Below the pieces are notes generated by a model that saw nothing but the letters and a program-made list of their open reading frames with translations, searched no databases and was not told the DNA's origin. From Paludibacter sp. (GTDB taxonomy: Bacteria; Bacteroidota; Bacteroidia; Bacteroidales; Paludibacteraceae), in the NCBI GenBank assembly GCA_031292575.1, contig JARLGX010000005.1, positions 124,001 through 188,000 on the forward strand: 64,000 nt of DNA, written 5' to 3'. This document shows positions 8,633 to 17,126 of the stretch, in pieces (positions within the stretch are counted from its first letter, which is position 1; each line of letters opens with the position of its first letter). The translations under genes and the position numbers were made by a program.

Positions 8633-9703
8633 TTAGAGTTGAAGATCAAATTCAGTCAAAATATCGGCTATTTTAATAGGAAGTCCGATCTGCAATGATT
8701 TATCCATGGCTTTCAACAGGGCAACAGTGCCAATGCCTTCTTTCAAATTTGGATAAGCTTCAAAACCTTGCTCAATGCTGTCGGCAAAATACTCCAGGTA
8801 GTTCTGATATTCACCGGCATGATGGCTTTGCCCTTCGAAACGGAAATAATATTTAATCTCTGAATCGCCCCAGGTAATTATCTTTTCTTCGCCCTCTCTG
8901 GTAGTAATTGCATACCTTAACTCATGGTAATCGGCTTGACTGGCTCCGGTTGTTCCCCTTAAGATACAACTCATTTCACTTTCCCGTTGTGCAGGTTGCG
9001 TTGGAGAAGTGTAAACCCCACTCACCCGGGCAATTCTACCATCGGCAGCTTTAAAAATAAAATGCATGGTATCTTCATTTTTCAATCCCGCATTTTTTCC
9101 GTTACTGCTAATCATTCCATAACCCATCACTTCGGCAATATCCGGTAAATACCATCTGATAAAATCGACGGGATGACTCAATCCGCCATAAAGCCATTTG
9201 AATGACTGTTGCAGTGACCATTCTTTACCTAAAAACCAACGATGATTGGCATTATAATGCGCTTCGATGGTGATTAAATCGCCAATTTCACCCGCTTCAA
9301 AATCGGCTCTTTGCTTTTTGGCAGGTTCAAAGAAACGTGAACTCTGACCGATAAAAACTTTTTTACCGGATTTTTCACTCAGCTCCAATAGCTCTTTTGC
9401 TTTTGAAAGATCATCAATAAAAGGCTTGGTGCAAACCACATGTTTTCCATGAAGCAAAGCCTGTTTCACATGTTCAGCATGCAAATGATCGGGCGTATAA
9501 ATGGCAATAATATCTATTTCGGAATCATTCAGAATGTCTTCATAATTCGTGGTGTAAGCATTAAAATCAAACTCTTTAGCTCTTTGTTTGCAAAGTTCTT
9601 CATTTCTGTCGCAGACTTTTACAAGTTCCAGTTTTGAGCTTTTTAATGATGCCGACATGGTACTTCGGCCTTCTCCCAGCCCCAGAATTGCTATTTTCAA
9701 CAT
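8633..9703 (-). CDS. Gfo/Idh/MocA family oxidoreductase
   Basis: A 356-residue cytoplasmic NAD(P)-dependent sugar oxidoreductase. The N-terminal Rossmann fold starts KIAILGLGEGRS (dinucleotide loop) and a CTKP segment near residue 95 stands for the EKP motif that contacts nicotinamide. The C-terminal half has the family's beta-sheet domain with a GGLSHPVDFIRWY segment near 170 that holds the expected His/Asp region. Family members oxidise or epimerise sugars, sugar acids or inositols; the substrate here is unknown but is likely a pectin-derived sugar or lactone. It starts 16 bases after the stop of the beta-helix gene, so they are co-transcribed. Confidence 0.88.
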   Translation of the reverse strand: MLKIAILGLGEGRSTMSASLKSSKLELVKVCDRNEELCKQRAKEFDFNAYTTNYEDILNDSEIDIIAIYTPDHLHAEHVKQALLHGKHVVCTKPFIDDLSKAKELLELSEKSGKKVFIGQSSRFFEPAKKQRADFEAGEIGDLITIEAHYNANHRWFLGKEWSLQQSFKWLYGGLSHPVDFIRWYLPDIAEVMGYGMISSNGKNAGLKNEDTMHFIFKAADGRIARVSGVYTSPTQPAQRESEMSCILRGTTGASQADYHELRYAITTREGEEKIITWGDSEIKYYFRFEGQSHHAGEYQNYLEYFADSIEQGFEAYPNLKEGIGTVALLKAMDKSLQIGLPIKIADILTEFDLQL

Positions 9704-9719
9704 CTTAGTAATTTTGTTT

Positions 9720-11603
9720 TTAGTTTTTATCTTTCAAATACTGAAAGGAATGACTGAACCCGGCATTTTTCTTTATTGAATCATTCACCATTGGTCCGTT
9801 GTTTTCCCAGGTATTTCCTGGCCCATTGGCATTTTGAAGGAATTTTTCACCTTCGGTATAGTTATCTTTCACCGTGATATACGAAGAACCTTCGTCGGTG
9901 TATAAATAAAACCAGTGATTTGGGTCGTGTACATAGCCGGGATGATAAATATCGTGAACATAGTTTTCTGAAATGATTGTTTTTGGTTGCATTCCCAGTG
10001 TATAAATTCCTGCCACATCGTACATGTGTTTGGCGTAATGCCATATATTATTGGCAAAAACACGGTTGTTGTGCATCCGGTTAAATGTCTGATTCCAACC
10101 CCAACCCAAGCTGATTCCCATATACGAAACTTCACTGATATCGTTATGTTCAATATTGATGTTGCTGACATATCCGGCAAAAATCCCTACACAACCCCAG
10201 TCTTCGTTGGTAACGTCGGTGATCCGGTTATTGATAATTTGTTGACCATCACAAATTTCCCGTTCATCCTTTGGAACATAAGGGATATGTGTTTCCAACG
10301 AAGGCGGCGATACGCTTCCTGCTAAAATTCCGTTTCCGGCAATATCCGTAAATGTGCAGTTTTGGACTTTTCCACCCTTATCGCCGTAGGCATAATCCAA
10401 CCCTGAATAACCAAGATGTTCAAAATCACAATTGTCAAAACTGATTTCATTCGAACATTTTACTGTAACAGCAGCCGGAGCTCGTTCCAGCCAAACCTGA
10501 TTATCCAGTTTATGGTTATTATCACCACGCACGATTTGTGGGTTAATACGGTATGCTTCTGTAGTATACATTCCTGCCTGAAGAGGCACATGACCTTTTT
10601 CGGAAGGACGCATCCAGGTGGTATGGCTGAAAGTGATATTTTTAAAAATAATATTTTCAACCGGTCTGTCGAGTGTTCCTTCCACCTGAACCAGGGTTTC
10701 AATGGCAGGAGCAATAATTTCGTCGTGATTCGGATTTTCTCCTGCTAATGGAATATAATAAAGTTTGTTGGTTTTAATATCGTGAAACCATTCGCCCGGT
10801 TGGTCGAGCAGTTCAATGGCATTGGTCAGGTAAAAAGGCGAATTTACACCTTTACCAATCATTGGACGGGGCCAGTAACGCTCAAACTGCAATTTACTTT
10901 CGGGGTTTTGGAAACGAACCGCGGCAGAATCGCCGTGAATTTCAATGGATTTGATGCGTAAAATTGAAACCACCCACATTTCGTGTAAAACCATTTCGGC
11001 ATAAGGCGCTTTCAAAATGGATTTCACCGATTTTGCCGGCACCCAGAGTATTTCGTTTGCCGGATCATACCTGCGAATACGATTCATCTTTTCAAAATCA
11101 ACCACATCGCGTGCACGAACAGCTTTTTTGCCGTTTACCCACAGTTGACGAAAATCGAGCGGACGGCCATTAAAATCGGGTACATCAGCCACCCAAAATT
11201 TGCCGGATTTTTTCCAGTTAGTGACTTTTACACCACCGCTCAGCACTACATTTTCACCTTCGGCACCACAAATTGTTGTTGGTGATTGAGCAGTTCCGCT
11301 ATCTTCGGGCCGGACATAAAGCGGTTCGTACTGCGAATAGGTTCCACCTTTCAAAATAATTTGAATGCCATTCTCAATTCCGGGAGCATTCACTCGGCGC
11401 ATTTCACGTGCCAGGCGCAAAGCAGCAGAAAGAGTAGCTTTGGGAGCTATTGCAGATCCATTATTTGTGTCTTTTCCTGAAGGAGAGACGTAAATATTGG
11501 AAGCAAAAGTATTAGAACAGAAGAACAAGAACAAAAATAAACCCCTAACCCCTAAAGGGGAACAGAAATTAGTTTTGTGTCTGAATAATGGTTTTAAATT
11601 CAT
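9720..11603 (-). CDS. Right-handed beta-helix glycosidase, GH141-like
   Basis: A 627-residue secreted protein. After a signal peptide (to about residue 34) comes NIYVSPSGKDTNNGS, an opening typical of parallel beta-helix enzymes. A jelly-roll insertion with an LWVNGKKAVRARD segment follows near residue 150, then many helix coils (NITFSHTTW, NNRITDV, NDISEVSYMGIS). Length and layout match GH141, whose RG-II member in B. thetaiotaomicron is an alpha-L-fucosidase; other GH141 proteins are xylanases, so the activity is not certain. The signal peptide is partly encoded by a genomic repeat (11540-11563), giving the residues SPLGVRGLF. It is periplasmic or surface-located, with no T9SS tail. Confidence 0.75.
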   Translation of the reverse strand: MNLKPLFRHKTNFCSPLGVRGLFLFLFFCSNTFASNIYVSPSGKDTNNGSAIAPKATLSAALRLAREMRRVNAPGIENGIQIILKGGTYSQYEPLYVRPEDSGTAQSPTTICGAEGENVVLSGGVKVTNWKKSGKFWVADVPDFNGRPLDFRQLWVNGKKAVRARDVVDFEKMNRIRRYDPANEILWVPAKSVKSILKAPYAEMVLHEMWVVSILRIKSIEIHGDSAAVRFQNPESKLQFERYWPRPMIGKGVNSPFYLTNAIELLDQPGEWFHDIKTNKLYYIPLAGENPNHDEIIAPAIETLVQVEGTLDRPVENIIFKNITFSHTTWMRPSEKGHVPLQAGMYTTEAYRINPQIVRGDNNHKLDNQVWLERAPAAVTVKCSNEISFDNCDFEHLGYSGLDYAYGDKGGKVQNCTFTDIAGNGILAGSVSPPSLETHIPYVPKDEREICDGQQIINNRITDVTNEDWGCVGIFAGYVSNINIEHNDISEVSYMGISLGWGWNQTFNRMHNNRVFANNIWHYAKHMYDVAGIYTLGMQPKTIISENYVHDIYHPGYVHDPNHWFYLYTDEGSSYITVKDNYTEGEKFLQNANGPGNTWENNGPMVNDSIKKNAGFSHSFQYLKDKN

Positions 11604-11666
11604 TTATATTGTCGTAAAAATTTATAAATCAATACTAATTTAGTTCCCCTTTAGGGGTTAGGGGTC
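11540..11666. repeat. Inverted repeat pair, one arm inside a signal-peptide coding region
   Basis: The left arm (11540-11563) lies within the GH141-like gene and encodes part of its signal peptide. The right arm (11642-11666) ends three bases before the GH127 stop codon. Both carry CCCCTTTAGGGGTTAGGGG in opposite orientation. The family is the same as at 6973-7077 and 37954-38077. Confidence 0.88.
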
Positions 11667-11668
11667 AT

Positions 11669-13744
11669 TTATTTCTCCAACGGCATCCACACCGTCATAT
11701 CCATTTTTCCACGGTTTCCCCATGCATAATATGGAATCAGGGTAATATTGACCGATTTATCCGATTTCCCAACCTCCCGATAGAGGGTATTTTTCCACGA
11801 TTTTTCATTAGCAAGCCTAGCTGTTCCGTCCAACACGACAATAGAACTTCCGGCAATTACAGTTTTGCGCGGAGTGAATTTTATGTCAGCAGGAATCATA
11901 ACATCATCTATTTTTTTACCTCCCTGAATATCCATTCCTTCGAGGCAATACACCAGCGGACCGCGTTTTACACAAGTCTGGTTGCGGGTTTCTTCGACCA
12001 GCGGATTCGATTCCAATAATTTCACCGGCATATCCAATATCAGTTCCACTACATCGCCTTTTTTCCAAATACGGTTTATTTCCGTATAGGTATTCGATAT
12101 ATTTTCAGCGGCGAACGGCTGTCCATTAACGGTTATTGTTGCTTTGTCACACCATTCCGGAATGCGAAGATAAAGCGAAAAAGCTTTCTCAGGCGCGTTT
12201 TCTATCGATATTTTGATATTTCCATCCCACGGGTAATCAGTGGTTTGAGTCAGTTTTATTTTATCTTTTCCATTCAACATCGTTTCAAGTTGGCTTCCTC
12301 CGTACAAATTACAGTAAACAGAGTTTCGCCCTAAGCTGTAAGCATAATCCTGCGCTTCGCAAAGTGTGCGAACCGTGTTTGGTGGACAACAGAAACAGCT
12401 AATGTATTCGGTACGCTCTTTTGGCCAGCGGAGTTTATACGGGAAATCATTGCTGATTCGCAATGGGTTGGTATAGAAAAACCGCTTTCCATCCAAACTT
12501 ACACCGCTGAGTACGCTATTGTAAAGGGCGGTTTCGAGCACATCAGCATATTTAGCATCGGCCGTAACCTGTAACATGCGCCAGTTGAACAACATATTAC
12601 CAATATTGGCACAGGTTTCATTATGCGCCGTTGAGTTTGGTAACTGATATGCCCGCCCATACGCCTGATGCACTTTCTGAATACTATCCGGGTGATAATT
12701 AGTTCCATCGGGTGAAGTTCCATCATACAATGCGCCGCAAGCTCCGGTGACATACATTTTGCGGGTGGTAATATCCGTCCAAATGCTTGTCAGGTTTTTT
12801 ATTAATTGTTGTTCGCCTGTTTCGGCATACACATCGGCTACGCCGGCGTACAAATAGTTTGCCCGAACTGCATGTCCCATGGCTTGATATTGCTGGCGAA
12901 ATGGAATCCTGTCCTGATTATCATCAGTCCCATTCTCCACCATTCCACGAATATTAATCAGATTTTTTGCCAACTCTAAATATCTGGGATTTCCAGTGGC
13001 ACGGTACATTTCAACCACACCCATGTAGTGCGACGGGCAAATGGCATTTCGTGCCAATTCAGCTGATGCAGTTTCGTAAAAATGACACAGGAAATCGGTG
13101 GCTTTAACAGCTGCATTGAACAATGTTGTTTTGCCGGTAGCACGTTTATGAATTATTCCTGCCATCATCAAATGCCCGAGATTGTAGGTCTCAAAATTTA
13201 AGCGGTTATTAAACGCTCCTTTATCGGCAGTACCAACTTTGGTACCAACCACAGTATTGTCAATTTTATGCGAATCAATTCCTTTATGCAGTTCGGCTAT
13301 AATTACCGGTGTATGAATATACCCATCTGCCCGTTGTACTTTTACAATAACTGCAATGATTTTGTCCATCAACGCATCTAGTTTCGGATCTTTGGTGACG
13401 GCATACACCGACGCTACCCCTTCCAGCCATTTATAAAAATCGCCATCATGAAACGGCGGTCCCCAATGATCTCCATCAATATCACCTGCAGCCACTTCAA
13501 AATTACGGTACATGTGACTGATATCCGGATTGTCGATGGTTTTCCACATCGAAAGTATCATGGTATCTTTAAAAACATTGTAACGCTCTGCCCAGAAACC
13601 GTTTGTCCACTTTACAGCATCAATATTGGTACTGTTCATTTTAGCATATTTACTCGCGGAAGTATTAGTTATACCTCTGTTTTGGGCAATCAACGTTAGA
13701 TTTAACGAAACGACTATAAAAGAAAGCAAGAGAGATTTCTTCAT
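11669..13744 (-). CDS. GH127 beta-L-arabinofuranosidase-like protein
   Basis: A 691-residue secreted enzyme (signal peptide MKKSLLLSFIVVSLNLTLIAQ) with the (alpha/alpha)6 barrel and C-terminal beta-sandwiches of GH127 (old DUF1680). The zinc and nucleophile residues are all present: NETCA at about 375-379 (Glu376, Cys378) and FCCPPN at about 451-456 (Cys452, Cys453), equivalent to the Glu/Cys/Cys/Cys site of the Bifidobacterium enzyme. GH127 removes beta-L-arabinofuranose, a sugar found in RG-II side chains, though related clades have other activities. It is probably the first enzyme of the minus-strand operon ending near 860. Predicted periplasmic. Confidence 0.9.
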   Translation of the reverse strand: MKKSLLLSFIVVSLNLTLIAQNRGITNTSASKYAKMNSTNIDAVKWTNGFWAERYNVFKDTMILSMWKTIDNPDISHMYRNFEVAAGDIDGDHWGPPFHDGDFYKWLEGVASVYAVTKDPKLDALMDKIIAVIVKVQRADGYIHTPVIIAELHKGIDSHKIDNTVVGTKVGTADKGAFNNRLNFETYNLGHLMMAGIIHKRATGKTTLFNAAVKATDFLCHFYETASAELARNAICPSHYMGVVEMYRATGNPRYLELAKNLINIRGMVENGTDDNQDRIPFRQQYQAMGHAVRANYLYAGVADVYAETGEQQLIKNLTSIWTDITTRKMYVTGACGALYDGTSPDGTNYHPDSIQKVHQAYGRAYQLPNSTAHNETCANIGNMLFNWRMLQVTADAKYADVLETALYNSVLSGVSLDGKRFFYTNPLRISNDFPYKLRWPKERTEYISCFCCPPNTVRTLCEAQDYAYSLGRNSVYCNLYGGSQLETMLNGKDKIKLTQTTDYPWDGNIKISIENAPEKAFSLYLRIPEWCDKATITVNGQPFAAENISNTYTEINRIWKKGDVVELILDMPVKLLESNPLVEETRNQTCVKRGPLVYCLEGMDIQGGKKIDDVMIPADIKFTPRKTVIAGSSIVVLDGTARLANEKSWKNTLYREVGKSDKSVNITLIPYYAWGNRGKMDMTVWMPLEK

Positions 13745-13831
13745 ATTTTGGAGACTTTACTTACAATATTGTTTAATTCACAGCTTTAACATAGACGGAG
13801 TTAATGGCTTTTTTGTACTAAGCTATTCTCA

Positions 13832-13869
13832 TAAAAAAGTCGCCCCGAAATACAAGTTTTCAGGGCGAC
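13832..13869 (-). terminator. Intrinsic terminator after the T9SS protein gene
   Basis: GTCGCCC (13839-13845) pairs with GGGCGAC (13863-13869). Read on the minus strand the hairpin is followed by a run of T (A-run 13832-13838 on plus). It lies 22 bases past the stop of the minus-strand T9SS gene, separating it from GH127. Confidence 0.8.
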
Positions 13870-13891
13870 CGGATTAAATTAATTATCTATT

Positions 13892-15874
13892 TTACTGAAC
13901 AATTACTTTTTGAGTTGCTGAGCCAACTTTGACAACATAAGTTCCCGGTGTAAGCTTCATGGTTGTGTTGTCGCTATTGACAACCGACGAAGCAACTTTA
14001 GATCCTGTTAGTCCATAAACTGTAACCACATCTCCTACGTTAGCATTTCTAACAACAAGAGAATTATTGGATCCATAGATTGTCAAATTACTATTTGAGT
14101 TCGACACTAAACCGGTAGCAGTTGATGTACCTCCGGTTGCAAAAGGGGTAGCCAATGCTGCCAGACTAATTCCTGGAGCCGTGTAAGTGTTGCCACTTAA
14201 TACTGCAGAAGTTGAAGCTGCATAAATCCCTGATGTAATACCAGAGAATATAGCAGGAGATGTAGTATTTGTAGCTGTAGTTGGTGTTAATGCTAACGTA
14301 GCAGTAGTTGCAGTTTGCGGAGTCAGTGTCCACTCATTCATGTTGACTGCATAGCCTGAAAATGTACCAGTTGGAGTTGCACTAACACTGGCAGAAATAA
14401 TATTGTCACTTGCAGGAGTAATTGTAGCCGGAGCATAACCAGTAGTTGTACCAATTGGGAATAAAGTTCCTGAAGCTGAAGCTGTTTGAGTTAGTGTTCC
14501 CGTACCATTTGTTATCACATAACTGGTAGCTGAACCTCCTGATATCGATCCCGCTGTTAGATTAGTCGTTCCCAAAGTTAGATTGCCTAATGATAATGTT
14601 AAGGCATTGTTTACATTAATGTTTAACGACGAAGGCAGAGTTACACCTCCGGTATTATTAATTATCAAATTATAAAAAGAGGTTGGGAATGTGTTATTTG
14701 TAACAGTAATTGTTGGAGCAGCTTTATAACCAAATTTTACAGTTGAATATTGTGTTGGGTTAAAAACTATTTGACCAGCGGAAGCCGCATTCAAATTTAC
14801 TACTGCACCTAATACCAAAGTTCCGGCATTTGCCTGGGTTCCATCTCCAATGTTAACTATTACATTTCCATTTCCGGCTATGGTAAATATATCAAATTCA
14901 TTTTTAGTCTGTCTATAACTACCCATATCCAAACATCCATAAATGTTATAAATCATTGAACCTTGAATTACTGATGGAGCTGAGTTCTTGTGAAAGATAC
15001 CGGCTACGAATACAGTATCACCAGCTGCAATTGTACATGTTCGTTTATACGTTGTTGGAAATGCATCATTAACATGCAATGTAAATGGATACGAAGAACC
15101 TGTCCCAACTACAGCAACTGATTCATTTATATAAAGATTTAAGTCTTGTGATTGAGTTCCTGCGTTGACAGGCTGAATTAATACAGGGGTAAAGACATAA
15201 GATGTTACACCCGGGGTATGTGTAATATTTACAGCCTTGGCAATATTCGGATAGTAAACAAACAATCCAGAACCTTTAGGAGTATTTGTTGTTGCGATAG
15301 ATGGAGTTCTATACCAACCTATAATGCCATCATTTAGAATTGTACAACTATCAGTACTAGCTGCAGCAGTGGTTCCACTACAAGTATATCCCGCATATAA
15401 TGCAACAGTGGTTGTGGTATTAGAATTTGTTTTAGTTGAAGCCCATATTTTGCCATAATTGAAAGTGTTCTTACAATACACTTGTTTAATTACGCTAAAA
15501 ATCCCAGTATTAGCTACAGTAAGATCTCCGTTAATATTTAAGAGAGCATTGTTAGTACATATTACTCCACTAACGTTAAGGGTCTTACAATATCCAACTG
15601 CATTTAAGTAAATACTATCTCCTGAGGAAATGATTACATCATCGTTAACACCTGGAAGAGCAACAGTAGTTGTATCGACAATAGCTGGATCATACCATGT
15701 AGATTTTGCAGTCCATGCTCCAATTCTCAAACCATTATTAGAAGAAGTAATTTGAGTTGAAGTAGGAACACCAGTAATAGCACTTAATCGTGAGGTAAAA
15801 GTAGCAGCCTTCACATTGTTTCCTATCCCCACTAAGAAGAACAGGAAAATTCCATAAGTAAAAATGTTTTTCAT
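13892..15874 (-). CDS. Large T9SS-sorted surface protein, function unknown (paralogue 1)
   Basis: ATG 15874 is preferred (660 residues) because it places a signal peptide (MKNIFTYGIFLFFLVG) at the N-terminus; an upstream in-frame ATG at 15916 would add 14 hydrophilic residues. The body is Thr/Ser/Asn-rich beta-structure with repeated short strands, resembling a beta-helix or adhesin. The C-terminus (GSKVASSVVNSDN... through GTYVVKVGSATQKVIVQ) is a T9SS type A sorting domain, so the protein is predicted at the cell surface. It is paralogous to 43496-45697, sharing GDGTQANAGTLVLG and TCTI/VYNIYG-like blocks. No catalytic motif recognised. It is followed by its own terminator and diverges from the GH43 gene. 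Confidence 0.8.
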   Translation of the reverse strand: MKNIFTYGIFLFFLVGIGNNVKAATFTSRLSAITGVPTSTQITSSNNGLRIGAWTAKSTWYDPAIVDTTTVALPGVNDDVIISSGDSIYLNAVGYCKTLNVSGVICTNNALLNINGDLTVANTGIFSVIKQVYCKNTFNYGKIWASTKTNSNTTTTVALYAGYTCSGTTAAASTDSCTILNDGIIGWYRTPSIATTNTPKGSGLFVYYPNIAKAVNITHTPGVTSYVFTPVLIQPVNAGTQSQDLNLYINESVAVVGTGSSYPFTLHVNDAFPTTYKRTCTIAAGDTVFVAGIFHKNSAPSVIQGSMIYNIYGCLDMGSYRQTKNEFDIFTIAGNGNVIVNIGDGTQANAGTLVLGAVVNLNAASAGQIVFNPTQYSTVKFGYKAAPTITVTNNTFPTSFYNLIINNTGGVTLPSSLNINVNNALTLSLGNLTLGTTNLTAGSISGGSATSYVITNGTGTLTQTASASGTLFPIGTTTGYAPATITPASDNIISASVSATPTGTFSGYAVNMNEWTLTPQTATTATLALTPTTATNTTSPAIFSGITSGIYAASTSAVLSGNTYTAPGISLAALATPFATGGTSTATGLVSNSNSNLTIYGSNNSLVVRNANVGDVVTVYGLTGSKVASSVVNSDNTTMKLTPGTYVVKVGSATQKVIVQ

Positions 15875-16105
15875 AAGTAAAAAAATTAATTGATTAGTAT
15901 TAGTTTCAATATACATATTTTAATTTGAGACGCTTCATTCCATTTGTTGTACTCACAGACTATCTTTTCTGTCTTTAATCTGATATTAAAATGCGGTTAA
16001 CTACAATGACCAAATAGAATGAGTACTATTTTATCATTTCATCGTCTCAATCATTGTGTAAACGAAGGTAAATGTGTTTTTTAATATATAGAATTTATAA
16101 GATTG

Positions 16106-17086
16106 ATGATCAAGAGATTTAAGTTGTCGGCTGTTTTTTTGTTACTATTTGTAATACAGTTATGTAATGCTGAGAAGAATGTTTACATATTCACTTCATT
16201 TCACGAACCTGCTAACCAAGGACTTCGTTATATATACAGCAAGGACGGGTTGCACTGGGATAGCATTCCGGGCGTTTGGCTAAAACCTGAAGTTGGCAAA
16301 CAACATGTTTTACGCGATCCATCCATCACGCAAAGTCCCGACGGAACATTTCATTTGGTTTGGACAAGCAGCTGGAAAGGTGATTTTGGCTTTGGCTATG
16401 CAAACTCAAAAGATCTTATTCATTGGTCGAAAGAACGATTGATACCAGTAATGAAGAACGAACCTACAACAGTGAATGTGTGGGCTCCGGATATTTTTTA
16501 CGATGATGAAAAACAGGAGTTTGTTGTTGTGTGGGCATCATGTGTGCCTCACAGGTTCAAAAGGGGTCAGGAAGATGAAAACAACAATCACAGGTTATAT
16601 TACATCACCACCAAAGATTTTAAGACCATTTCGAAAACAAAAGTATTGTACGATCCAGGCTATAGTTCCATCGATGCTACCATAGTTAAACGGACTAAAA
16701 ATGATTACGTATTGGTATTTAAAGATAATACACGTCCAAACAGGGATATTAAAGTGGCATTTTCAAAATCTCCAACCGGACCTTACTCAGCACCTAGTTC
16801 ATCTTTTACTCCGGGATATTCCGAAGGACCGACAGTAGAAAAAATCGGGAACAAATACCTGATATATTTTGATGAATATAAGAAATTTACATTTGGAGCT
16901 GTAGAAACAAAAGATTTTATTCATTATAGCAATATCTCAAAAAATATTTCAGTACCAAAAGGGCATAAGCACGGTACTATCATTAAAGTTTCTGCTTCAA
17001 TTGTAGAGAATCTACTCAAAACATATGAATTGAGTGTCAATCAGAAAGCTGATTCAACATCCAAAGTTCTTTCAACCATAAAATAG
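16106..17086 (+). CDS. GH43-like five-bladed beta-propeller glycosidase
   Basis: ATG 16106 is chosen over the TTG at 16103. The protein has 326 residues with signal peptide MIKRFKLSAVFLLLFVIQLC. The five-bladed propeller family is indicated by LRDPSI near residue 70 (general base Asp), VWAPDIFYD near 125 (modulating Asp) and SEGPTVEKI near 245 (general acid Glu). GH43 members hydrolyse alpha-L-arabinofuranosides, beta-xylosides or galactans; within a pectin locus an arabinan or galactan side-chain exo-enzyme is likely. It opens the plus-strand operon and diverges from the T9SS gene across about 230 bases that must hold both promoters. Confidence 0.82.
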   Translation: MIKRFKLSAVFLLLFVIQLCNAEKNVYIFTSFHEPANQGLRYIYSKDGLHWDSIPGVWLKPEVGKQHVLRDPSITQSPDGTFHLVWTSSWKGDFGFGYANSKDLIHWSKERLIPVMKNEPTTVNVWAPDIFYDDEKQEFVVVWASCVPHRFKRGQEDENNNHRLYYITTKDFKTISKTKVLYDPGYSSIDATIVKRTKNDYVLVFKDNTRPNRDIKVAFSKSPTGPYSAPSSSFTPGYSEGPTVEKIGNKYLIYFDEYKKFTFGAVETKDFIHYSNISKNISVPKGHKHGTIIKVSASIVENLLKTYELSVNQKADSTSKVLSTIK

Positions 17087-17126
17087 AATTTTAAATTCCT
17101 TTGTATTCCATCTCAGAATTATAGAA

